Source: Alphaproteobacteria bacterium
GTDB taxonomy: Bacteria > Pseudomonadota > Alphaproteobacteria > JANQMY01
Direction: 5' to 3'
NCBI GenBank assembly: GCA_028289425.1
Contig: JANQPL010000012.1
Coordinates: 186,001 to 250,000 of the forward strand
DNA length: 64,000 nt
The stretch's first letter is position 1. Each line of letters begins with the position of its first letter. The notes under the pieces are model-generated. The model saw nothing but the letters and a program-made list of their open reading frames with translations. It was not told where the DNA came from and searched no databases. This document shows positions 43,874 to 53,918 of the stretch, piece by piece. The position numbers and the translations under genes are program-made.

Positions 43874-44553
43874 CGGGGTTCCGCTTGGCGCAGCTTGGCC
43901 GTGATTTGTCCCATGACTGCGACGGCGATTTCGGAAGGGCTTTTGGCGTTGATGGCAAGCCCCACCGGCCCGTGGATGCGGGCACAGTCTTCATCGCTGA
44001 ACCCGGCTTTGCTAAGCCGGTTTAGACGCCCGGCATGAGTCTTCTTGGAGCCCAGCGAGCCCACATAAAAACACGGCGACTTTAACGCCACTTCGAGGGC
44101 CGGGTCGTCAAGCTTGGGGTCGTGTGTAAGGGTCACCACCGCGGTTCGATGGTCGGGCGCAAGCGCGGTCAAAGCATCGTCTGGCCATTCGGTGATGATC
44201 TCCACATTGGGAAAACGTTCCGTGGTGGCAAAGGCCGTGCGCGGATCGACCACCGTCACCGCATAACCCGACAATGATGCCATCTGCGACAAGGGCTGGG
44301 CGATGTGCACGGCACCGACAATGATCATGCGCAGGGGTGGATTGAACGGGTTGAGGAAATAGGGGCCTTCATCCGTCTCCACATTTTGTGGTTTGTCGTC
44401 TCGAAGTGCGGTCAAGGCTTCCGTAATCATCGGATCTTGGTCCGCGTCCGGATAAATGAGGCGATCATCGCCCGTCGCCAAGTTCGTCGCGACGACAACC
44501 GGCCGCTTGGCGTTGCGGTCCTCGATCAATTGTTTGAATGTGGCTTGCTTCAC
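43870..44553 (-). CDS. XdhC-family protein, Rossmann (C-terminal) part
   Basis: The 227-aa protein carries the XdhC C-terminal Rossmann domain (MIIVGAVHIAQPLSQMASLSGYAVTVVDPRTAF and PCFYVGSLGSKKTHAGRLNRL). XdhC binds the Mo cofactor and inserts it, sulfurated, into xanthine-oxidase-family enzymes. Here the family's two domains are on separate genes; the N-terminal part is the next upstream gene, overlapping by 4 bp. Confidence 0.88.
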   Translation of the reverse strand: MKQATFKQLIEDRNAKRPVVVATNLATGDDRLIYPDADQDPMITEALTALRDDKPQNVETDEGPYFLNPFNPPLRMIIVGAVHIAQPLSQMASLSGYAVTVVDPRTAFATTERFPNVEIITEWPDDALTALAPDHRTAVVTLTHDPKLDDPALEVALKSPCFYVGSLGSKKTHAGRLNRLSKAGFSDEDCARIHGPVGLAINAKSPSEIAVAVMGQITAKLRQAEPR

Positions 44554-44888
44554 CCGATCGGCTCCACAAAAACCTTCACCTTACCGCCGCAGGCAAGACC
44601 CACTTCCCAGGCCTCGTCATTGCTGACGCCGTATTCCAAAAGCTTGGTGCCGCCATTCTGCAGGATCGTCAGCGCTTCGGTAACCACGGCGCCTTCGATG
44701 CAGCCGCCGGAAACCGAGCCCACGAACTTGCCCGTTTCATCCACCGCCAATTGGCTGCCCGCCGGCCGCGGCGCCGACCCCCAGGTGGACACCACCGTCG
44801 CCAAGGCGACTTTTTTGCCTTCGCCTTGCCATTGCATGGCCGTTTCCAAAACCTGATCGTGATTTTCGGATACCGAGTAGGTCATCAT
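44550..44888 (-). CDS. XdhC/CoxI N-terminal domain protein
   Basis: The 112-aa protein equals the XdhC_CoxI N-terminal domain, with ATVVSTWGSAPRPAGSQLAVDETGKFVGSVSGGCIEGAVV; the Cys of SGGCIEG is conserved. It overlaps both neighbours by 4 bp, so it is made together with the Rossmann partner at 43870 and CoxE at 44885. Confidence 0.88.
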   Translation of the reverse strand: MMTYSVSENHDQVLETAMQWQGEGKKVALATVVSTWGSAPRPAGSQLAVDETGKFVGSVSGGCIEGAVVTEALTILQNGGTKLLEYGVSNDEAWEVGLACGGKVKVFVEPIG

Positions 44889-46069
44889 GCCACCCTTTTT
44901 GCGCGTGGTTGGCTTAAGGCCGCTGCCAAATCGGCCAAACTCTCTAGATTGTGCACGGCCATGAATTCGTCAACATGGGGCAGCATGGCCTTTATGCCCA
45001 GCGATTTGGCTTCGAATTGGTCGTAGCGGAGCAGGGGGTTGAGCCAGATGAGCCTGGTGCAGGACCGGTGCAGCCGGTCCATCTCGGGTGCCAAACCTTC
45101 GCCCGCATCCCGGTCGAGCCCATCGGTGATCAGCAGCACCACCGCATTCTGTCCCAGCACCCGCCTGGACCACAGGCGATTGAAGCGGCCGATGGTTTCG
45201 CCGATGCGCGTGCCGCCGCCCCAGTCTTCAACGGCGTGGGAGACGCGGTCCAAAGCATCGTCCACATCCCGGTGTTTGAGTTGGCGCGAAATGTTCGTGA
45301 GCCGTGTGCCGAAGACAAAAGAGTGAACCTGGTCCCCGTCATGGGTGAGCGCATGCAGAAAATGTAAAAACATACGGGTGTAAGACGCCATGGAACCGGA
45401 AATGTCGCACAGGGCCACAAGCGGAGGCCGCTTGTAGACGCGCTGCCGAAAACGCAGCGGAATTACGTCGCCGCCGCTGCGCAAGCTTGCACGCATGGTG
45501 CGGCGCAGGTCGAAAGTGGTTGGGCGGTTGCCGGCGCGAAACCGTCTTTGGCGCCGGGGTTCCACAATGAAGTCCATCTGCGACAGGATCTTTCGCGCCT
45601 CTAGCGCTTCGGCGACGGTCATCTGTTCGAAATCCTTTGTGCGCAATACTTCGTCTGCGGAATAAGTCGCATGTGTATCGACCTCGAGCCGGTCCGTGGG
45701 CGCTTGTCGCGATTGCTCCATCATCATGGCTTCGGCCAATCGGCGGGCGGCTTTGTTGGGCTTTTCCGGGATGATTTGTTGGGCGTCGTTCAGCATTTGC
45801 TGCACGTCGTTGGTCTGGCCCGGATTCCGCCAAAAGATCTTAAAGGCCTCGTCGAACAAAACATGATGTTCACGTTTGTTGACGAGAACCGAGTGGAGCG
45901 CCCAGTAGAAGTCGTCGCGCCGTCGAATGTGGATGGCATCGGCCGCCTCCACCGCCAGCACCGCCTTTGACGGCCCGACGGGAAGTCCCGCTCGGCGCAA
46001 CAGACGCGTGAAGCCGACGATGTTTCTCGTGAGCTGTCCTTCAGGCGCGGTTTGTAACCCGGTGCTCAT
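44885..46069 (-). CDS. coxE: VWA-domain protein, CoxE-like
   Basis: The 394-aa protein has a C-terminal von Willebrand A domain with a complete MIDAS motif (LCDISGSMASYTRMFLHFL) and ITDGLDRDAGEGL. The N-terminal region matches the CoxE family. In known Cox clusters CoxE works with the AAA+ protein CoxD to mature the molybdenum-copper active site. The gene overlaps coxD by 4 bp. Confidence 0.88.
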   Translation of the reverse strand: MSTGLQTAPEGQLTRNIVGFTRLLRRAGLPVGPSKAVLAVEAADAIHIRRRDDFYWALHSVLVNKREHHVLFDEAFKIFWRNPGQTNDVQQMLNDAQQIIPEKPNKAARRLAEAMMMEQSRQAPTDRLEVDTHATYSADEVLRTKDFEQMTVAEALEARKILSQMDFIVEPRRQRRFRAGNRPTTFDLRRTMRASLRSGGDVIPLRFRQRVYKRPPLVALCDISGSMASYTRMFLHFLHALTHDGDQVHSFVFGTRLTNISRQLKHRDVDDALDRVSHAVEDWGGGTRIGETIGRFNRLWSRRVLGQNAVVLLITDGLDRDAGEGLAPEMDRLHRSCTRLIWLNPLLRYDQFEAKSLGIKAMLPHVDEFMAVHNLESLADLAAALSQPRAKRVA

Positions 46070-46983
46070 GTAGGTTCGGCTTCTTCTACAGTCGAAAGGA
46101 GTGCTTCCGCCTTCGGTCCGCGTATATGGGCGATGTCATCTTGATACTTCAGCAAGGCGCCCAGGGTTTGGTCCACATTTTCGTGGTCTAGCCACTGGGC
46201 GTCCAGCGCCGTCAGCGCTGTGGCCCAATCGATCGACTCGGCAACGCCCGGCAGTTTGAACAGTTCGTCTTCCTGACGCAGTGCCTGTACGAATTGCACC
46301 ACTTGGCTGGCAAGCCGTTTATCCGCCCCCGGAACTTTTTCCGAGACGATGTCGAATTCCCGTGCGGCGTCGGGGTAATCCACCCAATGATAAAGACAGC
46401 GCCGTTTCAGGGCGTCGTGAATCTCGCGGGTGCGGTTCGATGTGATGACGACGATGGGCGGCGTCTTGGCGCTGATGGTGCCGATTTCCGGAATGGTCAC
46501 CTGAAAATCCGACAACAGTTCCAACAGAAACGCTTCGAAGGGTTCGTCGGTGCGGTCAATCTCGTCAATTAACAACACAGGCGCGCCCTGCGTGTTTTCT
46601 TCCAAGGCCTGAAGCAGCGGCCGCTTGATGAGGAAGCGCTCGTTGAAGATGTCTTTTTCCAGATCTTTGCGATTTGCCTTTTCCGCGGCCTCAATAAGCC
46701 GGATTTCGATCATCTGCGCCTGATAGTTCCATTCATAGACGGCGGAGGCAGCATCCAATCCTTCGTAGCATTGAAGACGGATGAGGGGCCGGCCGAGTGT
46801 TTCGGCCAAAACCTTGGCGATCTCAGTTTTGCCTGTCCCCGCTTCGCCTTCCAAGAAGAGCGGCCGGCCCATTTTGAGGCTCAGGAACAGAACCGTGGCC
46901 AAGCTTCGATCGGCAAAATACCGGCCTTGCTTGAGCAAGTCCGCAGTTGCATCGACGGTTTTGGGCAGGGTTTTTGCACTCAT
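46066..46983 (-). CDS. coxD: MoxR-type AAA+ ATPase, CoxD-like
   Basis: The 305-aa protein has Walker A GEAGTGKTEIAK, Walker B VLLIDEIDRTDE, sensor 1 VVITSNRTREIHDALKRRC and a C-terminal lid domain. Paired MoxR/VWA systems act as chaperones for metal centres. It is the first gene of the maturation block and is divergent from the membrane protein gene at 47150. Confidence 0.9.
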   Translation of the reverse strand: MSAKTLPKTVDATADLLKQGRYFADRSLATVLFLSLKMGRPLFLEGEAGTGKTEIAKVLAETLGRPLIRLQCYEGLDAASAVYEWNYQAQMIEIRLIEAAEKANRKDLEKDIFNERFLIKRPLLQALEENTQGAPVLLIDEIDRTDEPFEAFLLELLSDFQVTIPEIGTISAKTPPIVVITSNRTREIHDALKRRCLYHWVDYPDAAREFDIVSEKVPGADKRLASQVVQFVQALRQEDELFKLPGVAESIDWATALTALDAQWLDHENVDQTLGALLKYQDDIAHIRGPKAEALLSTVEEAEPT

Positions 46984-47149
46984 AATCCATCACATGTTGA
47001 AATTCGGCCCGTCCCTGTGGCATGGTTAATAAACAACGGGCCAAAAATCGCACATAATCAGTCAAGTTGCTTCTTAGCGTCGGTCAGGGCGTTTGGCAAA
47101 CAAGTCCCTTGAACCGGTGTTTTGCGTTGACGGTACACAGTGAGTTCGC

Positions 47150-47662
47150 ATGGCGTTCCGCCAAAAAAATCTCGAAAAAGATGACTTTGCTCCAGACGTA
47201 GATCCACCCGATTGGGTGCCGGATCTGTCGGCGCAACTGGGCGTCTTCGGGCAGATTGCCTCTTTCGTGCGGGCACATCCGCGCATGACGTTTTTGGCGA
47301 CCGGCGCTGTGCTGATCGCGGCGTTTCTGGTGCTGGCCCCCATCATTGCAGCGATTTTTTACATCTTCATCGGGGCGGTCGGATACGCCCTGTGGACCAG
47401 GATCAAGCGCTTGCGCATGCCGCGCGTGATTCCTTTGTCTCACAGTGCAGGGTTCCGGCTGCAGCGCCCGCGCCAGGATCTAACGCAGCTTCTTGCGCTC
47501 AATTTCGTGGCGGCCCTTTTCACATTTTTCGGTGCGGTCATGGCGCTCGAAGGAAGTCAGGCCAACACCGGCATATTTGTTGCCGCCGTGTTCGGCGGTT
47601 TCACACTGGTGTTCATTCGCATGGCGTTCCAGGAAATCCGTGGACGCCTTTATTTTCAGTAG
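47150..47662 (+). CDS. Small membrane protein of unknown function
   Basis: The 170-aa protein has an acidic N-terminus and three or four predicted helices (FLATGAVLIAAFLVLAPIIAAIF, IFIGAVGYALW, LNFVAALFTFFGAVMALEG, GIFVAAVFGGFTLVFIRM). No domain is recognised. It is the only plus-strand gene within the minus-strand cox region and separates the structural genes from the maturation genes. The ribosome site is weak. Confidence 0.65.
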   Translation: MAFRQKNLEKDDFAPDVDPPDWVPDLSAQLGVFGQIASFVRAHPRMTFLATGAVLIAAFLVLAPIIAAIFYIFIGAVGYALWTRIKRLRMPRVIPLSHSAGFRLQRPRQDLTQLLALNFVAALFTFFGAVMALEGSQANTGIFVAAVFGGFTLVFIRMAFQEIRGRLYFQ

Positions 47663-47668
47663 AACCGG

Positions 47669-48466
47669 TCAGGCAATCGCGGCGGCGACGGCGCGCTTGG
47701 CCATGACGGTCACAAGATGCGCGCGGTATTCGGCCGAGCCGTGAATGTCGCTGTTCAGATCGTCTGCCGGTACTTTGATCGATGCGACCGCGTCCGGCGC
47801 AAAGTTGGCCGCAAGCGCCTGCTCCATTTCCGGTACGCGGAAGACGCAGGCACCGGCGCCGGTTACCGCAACCCGCACGCCGCCCGATGTTTTCGCAACA
47901 AACACGCCGACCATGGCGTAGCGCGACGCCGGGTTTGGGAACTTCATATAGGCGGCCTTTTCCGCCGCCGGGAAATCCACGCTCGTGATGATCTCGTTTT
48001 CCTCGAGCGCCGTTTCGAACATGCCTTGGAAGAAGTCGTCCGCCCCAATTTGCCGCTCTGTTGTGTGAACGGTTGCGTTCAGGCCCAACACAGCCGCGGG
48101 GTAGTCCGCTGACGGATCGTTATTAGCAAGTGAGCCGCCGATCGTTCCCATATGGCGCACATGTGGATCACCGATAAGGCCCGCCAAATGGGCGAGTGCC
48201 GGAATTTTCCCTTGCACGTCGGCGGATGTGGCCACTTCGAAGTGCTTTGTGCCCGCTTTCACGGAGACGGTATCGCCGCTCACCGAAATACCGGCAAAGT
48301 CGGGCAGGTTTGCGATGTCGATCAGATCGCTGGGCGAGGCCAGGCGCTGTTTGAGCGTTGGGATCAACGTCTGGCCCCCCGCGACGATTTTTGGGTCTTC
48401 GCTTTGCGATATCAGCTGCTTTGCTTCGTCAAGGCTTTTGGCGCGATGATATTTCAGTGCATACAT
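47669..48466 (-). CDS. coxM: CoxM-like FAD-binding subunit of xanthine-oxidase-family dehydrogenase
   Basis: The 265-aa protein has two FAD motifs, VAGGQTLIPTLKQRL and GTIGGSLANNDPSADYPAAV, and the CO dehydrogenase medium-subunit C-terminal domain. It passes electrons from the iron-sulfur subunit to the acceptor. It follows coxL by 27 bp; the order S-L-M matches form II clusters. Confidence 0.9.
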   Translation of the reverse strand: MYALKYHRAKSLDEAKQLISQSEDPKIVAGGQTLIPTLKQRLASPSDLIDIANLPDFAGISVSGDTVSVKAGTKHFEVATSADVQGKIPALAHLAGLIGDPHVRHMGTIGGSLANNDPSADYPAAVLGLNATVHTTERQIGADDFFQGMFETALEENEIITSVDFPAAEKAAYMKFPNPASRYAMVGVFVAKTSGGVRVAVTGAGACVFRVPEMEQALAANFAPDAVASIKVPADDLNSDIHGSAEYRAHLVTVMAKRAVAAAIA

Positions 48467-48493
48467 GGGTGATCTCCTAAGACGCTCGGCAGC

Positions 48494-50854
48494 TTAATTC
48501 GTTTGCTGAAGAATTGACCAAACCGTGTGCGGTGTCGCCGGCATGGGAATATCCATCACGCCCAGCGCATCCGACAAAGCATTCATGACGGCGGCAGGGG
48601 CGGCAATGGCGCCCGCTTCGCCGCAGCCTTTGATGCCCAGTGGGTTTGAAGGACACAGAGTTTCCGTGAGTCCCACATCGAAATGGGGCAGGTCGTCCGC
48701 ACGCGGCATGGTGTAATCCATAAAACTGCCGGTGAGCAGCTGGCCCGACTCCGGCTCGTAAATACCGTGCTCCAGCAGAGCCTGGCCGATGCCCTGGGCG
48801 ATGCCGCCATGCACTTGGCCTTCCACGATCATCGGGTTGATGATCCGTCCGAAATCATCTACGGCAACCATCTTGACGATTTCCGTGGCGCCCGTTTCCG
48901 GGTCCACTTCCAATTCGCAGATGTGACAGCCGGCGGGGAAGGTGAAGTTCGTCGGGTCGTAGAACGCGCCTTCCTTCAATCCAGGTTCGATCTCATCCGT
49001 GGGGAACTGATGCCCCACATAAGCGGCAAGCGAGACTTCAGGAAACGCCAATTGCTTGTCCGTGCCCGCCACGGTGAAGTTGCCGTCGGCAAATTCGATA
49101 TCGCTTTCGGCCGCTTCCATCATATGGGCAGCAATCTTCTTGGCCTTGGCGACGACTTTGTCGATCGCTTTGTCGATGGCCGACATGCCCACGGCGCCGG
49201 AGCGAGAGCCATACGTGCCCATGCCGAACTGAACGCTGTTGGTATCGCCGTGAATGATCTCCACGTTGTCGATGGGAACGCCCAAACGTTCAGACACAAG
49301 CTGCGCAAAGGTGGTTTCGTGGCCCTGACCGTGGCTGTGCGCGCCGGTCAGCACTTCCACGCTGCCGGTGGGGTTGACCCGCACTTCCGCAGATTCCCAC
49401 AAGCCCACACCGGCGCCCAGCGACCCCACCGCGGCGGACGGCGCGATGCCGCACGCTTCGATATAGGTGGAAAAGCCGATGCCGCGCTTCTTGCCCGCCG
49501 ATTCCGACGCAGTCTTACGGTTCGCGAAACCCTTGTAGTCGATCAGCTCCAGCGCCTTCTGCAAACTCGCCGGGTAGTCGCCAATGTCATAATTCATAAT
49601 CACTGGCGTTTGATGGGGAAACTCGGAAATGAAATTCCGCTTACGGATCTCTGCCGGGTCGAGTTTCATCTCGCGGGCGGCCGCGTCCAGGGTGCGTTCG
49701 ACCACATAAGTGGCTTCGGGCCGGCCGGCGCCGCGATAGGCATCAACCGGTGCGGTATTTGTGTAAACGCCGTCAACGGTCACATAGATGTTCGGGATGT
49801 TGTATTGGCCCGACAGCAGCGTGCCATACAGATAGGTTGGGACCGATGACGCAAAGGTGGACAGATACGCGCCCAGATTGGCCGTGGTGTGCACCCGCAA
49901 GCCCAAGATCTTTCCTTCCGCATCTAGAGCAAGTTCCGCGTCGGTATGATGGTCGCGGCCATGGGCATCCGCCAGGAAGCTTTCGGAACGCTCGGCGGTC
50001 CATTTCACGGGCCGCTTCACCTTGCCCGCGGCCCAAGCGCATACGGTCTCTTCCGGATAGATAAAGATTTTGGAGCCAAAGCCGCCGCCTACATCGGGTG
50101 CCACGACGCGCAGCTTGTGTTCCGGCACCAATTGAACGAAGGCGGACAGCACCAGCCGCGCCACATGGGGGTTTTGGCTGGTGGTGTAAAGCGTGTAGTC
50201 CCCCGACGCGGGCTCATAGGCGCCGATCGCCGCGCGCGGTTCCATGGCGTTGGGTACAAGCCGATTGTTGTTCAGGCTGAATTTGGTGACGTGCGCGGCG
50301 GATGCGAAGGCGGCTTCGGTAGCGGCCTTGTCGCCAAGTTCCCAATCGAAAACCAGATTGCCCTGGGCTTCGTCATGGATCTGCGGCGCGCCGGATTCCA
50401 GCGCCTTCAGTCCGTCGCTCACGGATGGCAGGGTTTCGTAGTCTACCTCCACCAATTCGGCGGCGTCCTTCGCCTGTGCCAAGGTTTCGGCGATGACGAT
50501 GGCCACATGATCGCCCGTATAGCGCACCCGGTCGACCGCAAGGGCGGGGTGAGCGCCCGCTTTCATTTCGGACCCGTCCTTCGAATGCACCATCCAGCCG
50601 CAAATGAGGCCGCCCAATTCATCGGCGGCAAGATCTTTGCCGGCCAGCACGGCCACGACCCCGTCGGCGGCAAGCGCCGCAGCGCTGTCAATCGATTTTA
50701 TCTTGGCGTGTGCGTGGGGCGAGCGGACGAAATAGCCATAGGCCTGCCCTTCCAGTTGAAAGTCATCCGTATACCGACCGCTTCCGGTAATGAACCGCTG
50801 ATCTTCTTTTCGCCTGACAGGCTGACCGATCCCCGTGCCGCTCATGGTGCTCAA
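48494..50854 (-). CDS. coxL: CoxL-like molybdopterin-binding large subunit (form II)
   Basis: The 786-aa protein has an aldehyde oxidase/xanthine dehydrogenase a/b hammerhead domain (about 20-130) and a Mo-binding domain with [14 protein letters not shown] and the final catalytic Glu in [12 protein letters not shown]. The active-site loop is [16 protein letters not shown]. Form I CO dehydrogenases have AYRCSFR, whose Cys carries Cu, while AYRGAGR defines form II. Form II enzymes include putative CO dehydrogenases and other dehydrogenases, so CO oxidation is not proven. It overlaps coxS by 4 bp. Confidence 0.9.
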   Translation of the reverse strand: MSTMSGTGIGQPVRRKEDQRFITGSGRYTDDFQLEGQAYGYFVRSPHAHAKIKSIDSAAALAADGVVAVLAGKDLAADELGGLICGWMVHSKDGSEMKAGAHPALAVDRVRYTGDHVAIVIAETLAQAKDAAELVEVDYETLPSVSDGLKALESGAPQIHDEAQGNLVFDWELGDKAATEAAFASAAHVTKFSLNNNRLVPNAMEPRAAIGAYEPASGDYTLYTTSQNPHVARLVLSAFVQLVPEHKLRVVAPDVGGGFGSKIFIYPEETVCAWAAGKVKRPVKWTAERSESFLADAHGRDHHTDAELALDAEGKILGLRVHTTANLGAYLSTFASSVPTYLYGTLLSGQYNIPNIYVTVDGVYTNTAPVDAYRGAGRPEATYVVERTLDAAAREMKLDPAEIRKRNFISEFPHQTPVIMNYDIGDYPASLQKALELIDYKGFANRKTASESAGKKRGIGFSTYIEACGIAPSAAVGSLGAGVGLWESAEVRVNPTGSVEVLTGAHSHGQGHETTFAQLVSERLGVPIDNVEIIHGDTNSVQFGMGTYGSRSGAVGMSAIDKAIDKVVAKAKKIAAHMMEAAESDIEFADGNFTVAGTDKQLAFPEVSLAAYVGHQFPTDEIEPGLKEGAFYDPTNFTFPAGCHICELEVDPETGATEIVKMVAVDDFGRIINPMIVEGQVHGGIAQGIGQALLEHGIYEPESGQLLTGSFMDYTMPRADDLPHFDVGLTETLCPSNPLGIKGCGEAGAIAAPAAVMNALSDALGVMDIPMPATPHTVWSILQQTN

Positions 50855-51318
50855 GCCCTCATTTCTTCCGATGCCGCTTTAATCGCTTTGACGATGTTCT
50901 GATAGCCGGTGCAGCGGCACAGATTGCCTTCCAATTCCTCGCGAATGGTCTTTTCGTCGAGATTCGGGATGCGGCGGATCATATCGACCGCGCACATGAT
51001 CATGCCCGGTGTACAGAAGCCGCATTGCAGACCGTGATGTTCTTTGAAAGCCGCTTGCACGGGATGGAGCGTGTCGCCGTCGGCCAGGCCTTCGATGGTT
51101 TTTATGTCCGCGCCTTCCGCTTGGGCGGCCAACATGGTGCAGGACTTCACCGCGCGACCATCCACATGCACCACACAGGCACCGCATTGGCTGGTATCGC
51201 ATCCCACATGCGTGCCCGTCAGGCGCAAATGATCGCGGATGTAGTGGACCAGCAAGGTGCGGTCTTCCACATCTTCGGACACGGCTTTGCCGTTTACTGT
51301 CATAGAGACGGTGGTCAT
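50851..51318 (-). CDS. coxS: CoxS-like 2x[2Fe-2S] subunit
   Basis: The 155-aa protein has a plant-ferredoxin-type cluster ([21 protein letters not shown]) and the helical second cluster ([12 protein letters not shown] and [12 protein letters not shown]). All eight Cys ligands are present. It is the small subunit of a molybdenum hydroxylase, and lies between coxG and coxL. Confidence 0.92.
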   Translation of the reverse strand: MTTVSMTVNGKAVSEDVEDRTLLVHYIRDHLRLTGTHVGCDTSQCGACVVHVDGRAVKSCTMLAAQAEGADIKTIEGLADGDTLHPVQAAFKEHHGLQCGFCTPGMIMCAVDMIRRIPNLDEKTIREELEGNLCRCTGYQNIVKAIKAASEEMRA

Positions 51319-51368
51319 ACAGAAGTCTCCCGTACTTTCTCGAAATCGCAGAGCGAGGGCTGTTACGC

Positions 51369-51935
51369 TTATCCTGTACCGAAAATGGCCAGGAGGACAA
51401 TGGTCAGGACAATTAGGCCCGCCGCCCAGACGCCGGCGGGAAGTCCGTCCAATACGGCAAGCCCAGGGGCCGGTTCGGGTTCGGGGGCGGTGGAGACACC
51501 GCCCATCATGCCGCTGAAGGCCGAAAAGAAGTCATCAGACATTTTCTTTGCGGCGGAATCCACCAGCCGCTGGCCCACTTGGGCGAGTTTGCCGCCCACT
51601 GTTGCGTCCACTTCGTAAGCCAGCAGGGTGGCGTCGCCGTCTTCGGTCAGTTTGACTTTTGCCAAGCCCTTGGCAAATCCCGCCGCACCGCCGGAGCCTT
51701 CGCCGCGAATGGTATAGCCATTGGGCGGGTCCAGATCTTCCAGATTGACCTTGCCTTTGAACTTGGCTTTGACGGGCCCCACTTTGGCGGTGGCCACGGC
51801 TTCCATTTCCGTGTCGCTCAGCTTATTGACGGACTCGCAGCCGGGAATGGCTTCTTTGAGTTTTTCCGGATCGTTGAGGGCCGCCCAAACCTCTTCTCGC
51901 GAGGCCGGGATGCGATATTCACCGCTCATTTCCAT
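51369..51935 (-). CDS. coxG: CoxG-like SRPBCC protein with C-terminal membrane anchor
   Basis: Starting at ATG 51935, the 188-aa protein has a START-like SRPBCC domain ([54 protein letters not shown]). A linker rich in Pro/Glu and a C-terminal transmembrane helix ([17 protein letters not shown]) follow. CoxG is known to recruit CO dehydrogenase to the membrane and to bind quinone. It is placed between the last Mrp-type gene (43 bp upstream) and coxS (50 bp downstream). Confidence 0.88.
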   Translation of the reverse strand: MEMSGEYRIPASREEVWAALNDPEKLKEAIPGCESVNKLSDTEMEAVATAKVGPVKAKFKGKVNLEDLDPPNGYTIRGEGSGGAAGFAKGLAKVKLTEDGDATLLAYEVDATVGGKLAQVGQRLVDSAAKKMSDDFFSAFSGMMGGVSTAPEPEPAPGLAVLDGLPAGVWAAGLIVLTIVLLAIFGTG

Positions 51936-51978
51936 AAGAGAATGCCTATTGTTGGTTTTGATGCGCTGTTTGCGTTTG

Positions 51979-52206
51979 TCAGTTGAGCGGCATCCATCGG
52001 ACAAAGCTACCCGCGACAATCACGAAGGAAAACCCTACTACAAAGACCATCGTGACCTGATAGATCTGCCAGAAGGCGCCGCGCACTTCCATGAACCGGT
52101 CATGGCCCTGGATTAGATAGTACAGACCCATAACGCAAAGATAGAGACCGGACGCAATCAGGAACGTAATAATTGGATAGTACTGCCAATTTTCTACGAA
52201 GGTCAT
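51979..52206 (-). CDS. Small membrane protein at the end of the Mrp operon
   Basis: The ATG at 52206 overlaps the stop of the MrpD-like gene (ATGA). The 75-aa product has two membrane helices (YYPIITFLIASGLYLCVMGLYYL and IYQVTMVFVVGFSFVIVAGSFV). No family is recognised; it is probably an accessory subunit of the antiporter complex. Confidence 0.7.
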   Translation of the reverse strand: MTFVENWQYYPIITFLIASGLYLCVMGLYYLIQGHDRFMEVRGAFWQIYQVTMVFVVGFSFVIVAGSFVRWMPLN

Positions 52207-53918
52207 GGTCCGAAAAAGTAAACGACGATCAGCATCGCGCCTAGCAGAATCGCCACCCACAACACGGTCGATCCTGCAGGCCAAGTGCGCGCCAATGCCC
52301 CTTGGGGCCCGTGATGGCGGTAAACCGTTCCGATCAGATGCTGCACTTGGCGTTCCACGCCATCCATGACATTTGTTTGCAACGCAGCAATGCCTCGGCC
52401 GATGCGTCGGACAAGTGCGGGTGCCAGGCGGCGGTAAAACCAATCCGTATCAAGATTGATTGCCCGGATCTCCGGCGGGTAGAGGTTACTGCGCATCAGC
52501 ACCACAAAGGCGAAAATGGCGAACACCAGCAGCTGCAATTGCGTGATCACATGGTCGAAGGTGTAGGCCGTGTATTCCGCTTGATAAGGCAGGATGGTGT
52601 ACATGTATTGCGGCTGCACACCGATCCAAATGGACAGGACCGCGCAGATCGCCATGGCAATCAGCATATTCCACGGCGCCTCTTCCACCCGCTTGCCGCT
52701 GTCATGCAGACCGAAGAACCCAAAGAACGGAATCTTGATGCCCGAATGTTCCAACACACCGGCGGACGCGAACAGCAACACCAGCCAGGCCCAGAAGTGA
52801 TAATGGGCTGCTTCCTGCAAGATCATGCCTTTGAAGACAAATCCGCTAAAGAGCGGGAAGGCGGAAATGGACATGGCGCCGATGATGCAGAAGACCGTCG
52901 AATAGGGCATGGATTTATAAAGCCCGCCCAGTTCGGATGCTTTCGTCGTGCCGGCGCGCAACAACACCGCGCCCATGGTCATGAACAACAGGCCTTCGAA
53001 GATGATGTTGGCGAACGCATATCCCGTTGCCCCGTTGAGAGCCAGCGGCGTGCCGATGCCGATGGCGGCGACCATAAAGCCCACCTGGTTGTTCAGGCTG
53101 TAACACAGAACCTTGCGCAAATCGTTTTCGATGACCGCGAAAAAGACGGGGAAGGCGGTCATGGTGGCGCCGATATAGATCAACAGTTCCGTTCCCGGAA
53201 ATGCCCGCGCCAATCCATACACGGCAAGCTTGGTGGTAAAAATCGACAAGACAAGCGTGCTTGTCACGGTGCCGCGGGGATAGGCGTCTTGCAGCCAATT
53301 GTGGAGCAAGGGGAAGGCGCTCTTGATGCCAAACGCAATGAAGATCAGCAGCGTGCCGAAGCTCACGAGCCCCAGCTTCTCGAAAGCGATCGAGCCCGTT
53401 TCCGAATAATGGACGATCACGCCGCCCAGCAGAATGACACCGGACGTAATGTGCACGATCATGTAGCGCAAGCCAGCGCGGTAAGCGCCTTCGTTGCGGC
53501 TTGCCCAAATCAGGAACACGGACGAAATCGCCATCAGTTCCCAGAAGACAAACAAGGTAATCAGATCGCCCGCGAACAGGCCGCCGATGGCAGCCCCCGG
53601 ATAGACCAGTCCGGCTACTTGCTGCACCGTATCCCGCACGTGGAGCGCATAGAGCACGCCCAGAAAGATCGACAGGTGGAAAATGATGCCGAATATCTTC
53701 GACAGCGGATCCAAACGGAAGGCGGTAAGGGTGAGGCCGAATAGCTCGAACTGTAGGTGGTTGCCGTTGGGCACGCTCAACAAGATAAACGCCCCCAACG
53801 CGGGCAGCGCCAACATGTAAGGCGCGCGGGCCATCTGCGGCAGCAGCGGTACCAACAAGCCGCCAATTATGAAGATCAGCCCCGGCGGTATGGATCCGTT
53901 GACGAGACTATCGATCAT
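52203..53918 (-). CDS. MrpD/NuoN-like proton-conducting subunit, third copy
   Basis: The 571-aa protein has about 14 membrane helices of the proton_antipo_M family. The key proton-path residues are present: Glu in LFVFWELMAISSV, Lys in FGIKSAFPLLHNWLQDAYP and Lys in VIENDLRKVLCYSLNNQ. The C-terminal extension (NLYPPEIRAINLDTDWFYRRLAPAL) resembles that of MrpA/NuoL-type subunits. It overlaps the next upstream small gene by 11 bp. Confidence 0.88.
   Translation of the reverse strand: MIDSLVNGSIPPGLIFIIGGLLVPLLPQMARAPYMLALPALGAFILLSVPNGNHLQFELFGLTLTAFRLDPLSKIFGIIFHLSIFLGVLYALHVRDTVQQVAGLVYPGAAIGGLFAGDLITLFVFWELMAISSVFLIWASRNEGAYRAGLRYMIVHITSGVILLGGVIVHYSETGSIAFEKLGLVSFGTLLIFIAFGIKSAFPLLHNWLQDAYPRGTVTSTLVLSIFTTKLAVYGLARAFPGTELLIYIGATMTAFPVFFAVIENDLRKVLCYSLNNQVGFMVAAIGIGTPLALNGATGYAFANIIFEGLLFMTMGAVLLRAGTTKASELGGLYKSMPYSTVFCIIGAMSISAFPLFSGFVFKGMILQEAAHYHFWAWLVLLFASAGVLEHSGIKIPFFGFFGLHDSGKRVEEAPWNMLIAMAICAVLSIWIGVQPQYMYTILPYQAEYTAYTFDHVITQLQLLVFAIFAFVVLMRSNLYPPEIRAINLDTDWFYRRLAPALVRRIGRGIAALQTNVMDGVERQVQHLIGTVYRHHGPQGALARTWPAGSTVLWVAILLGAMLIVVYFFGP

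Noticed and set aside
48494-50854. Form I aerobic CO dehydrogenase
   Set aside because: The active-site loop is AYRGAGR, not AYRCSFR, so the form I label cannot be used.
48683-50902. Two long plus-strand frames opposite coxL
   Set aside because: They are mirror frames of the well-supported CoxL coding sequence.
52302-53744. 480-aa open frame on the plus strand
   Set aside because: It lies fully antisense to an MrpD-like gene with intact motifs; its His/Gln/Arg-rich composition is that of a shadow frame.
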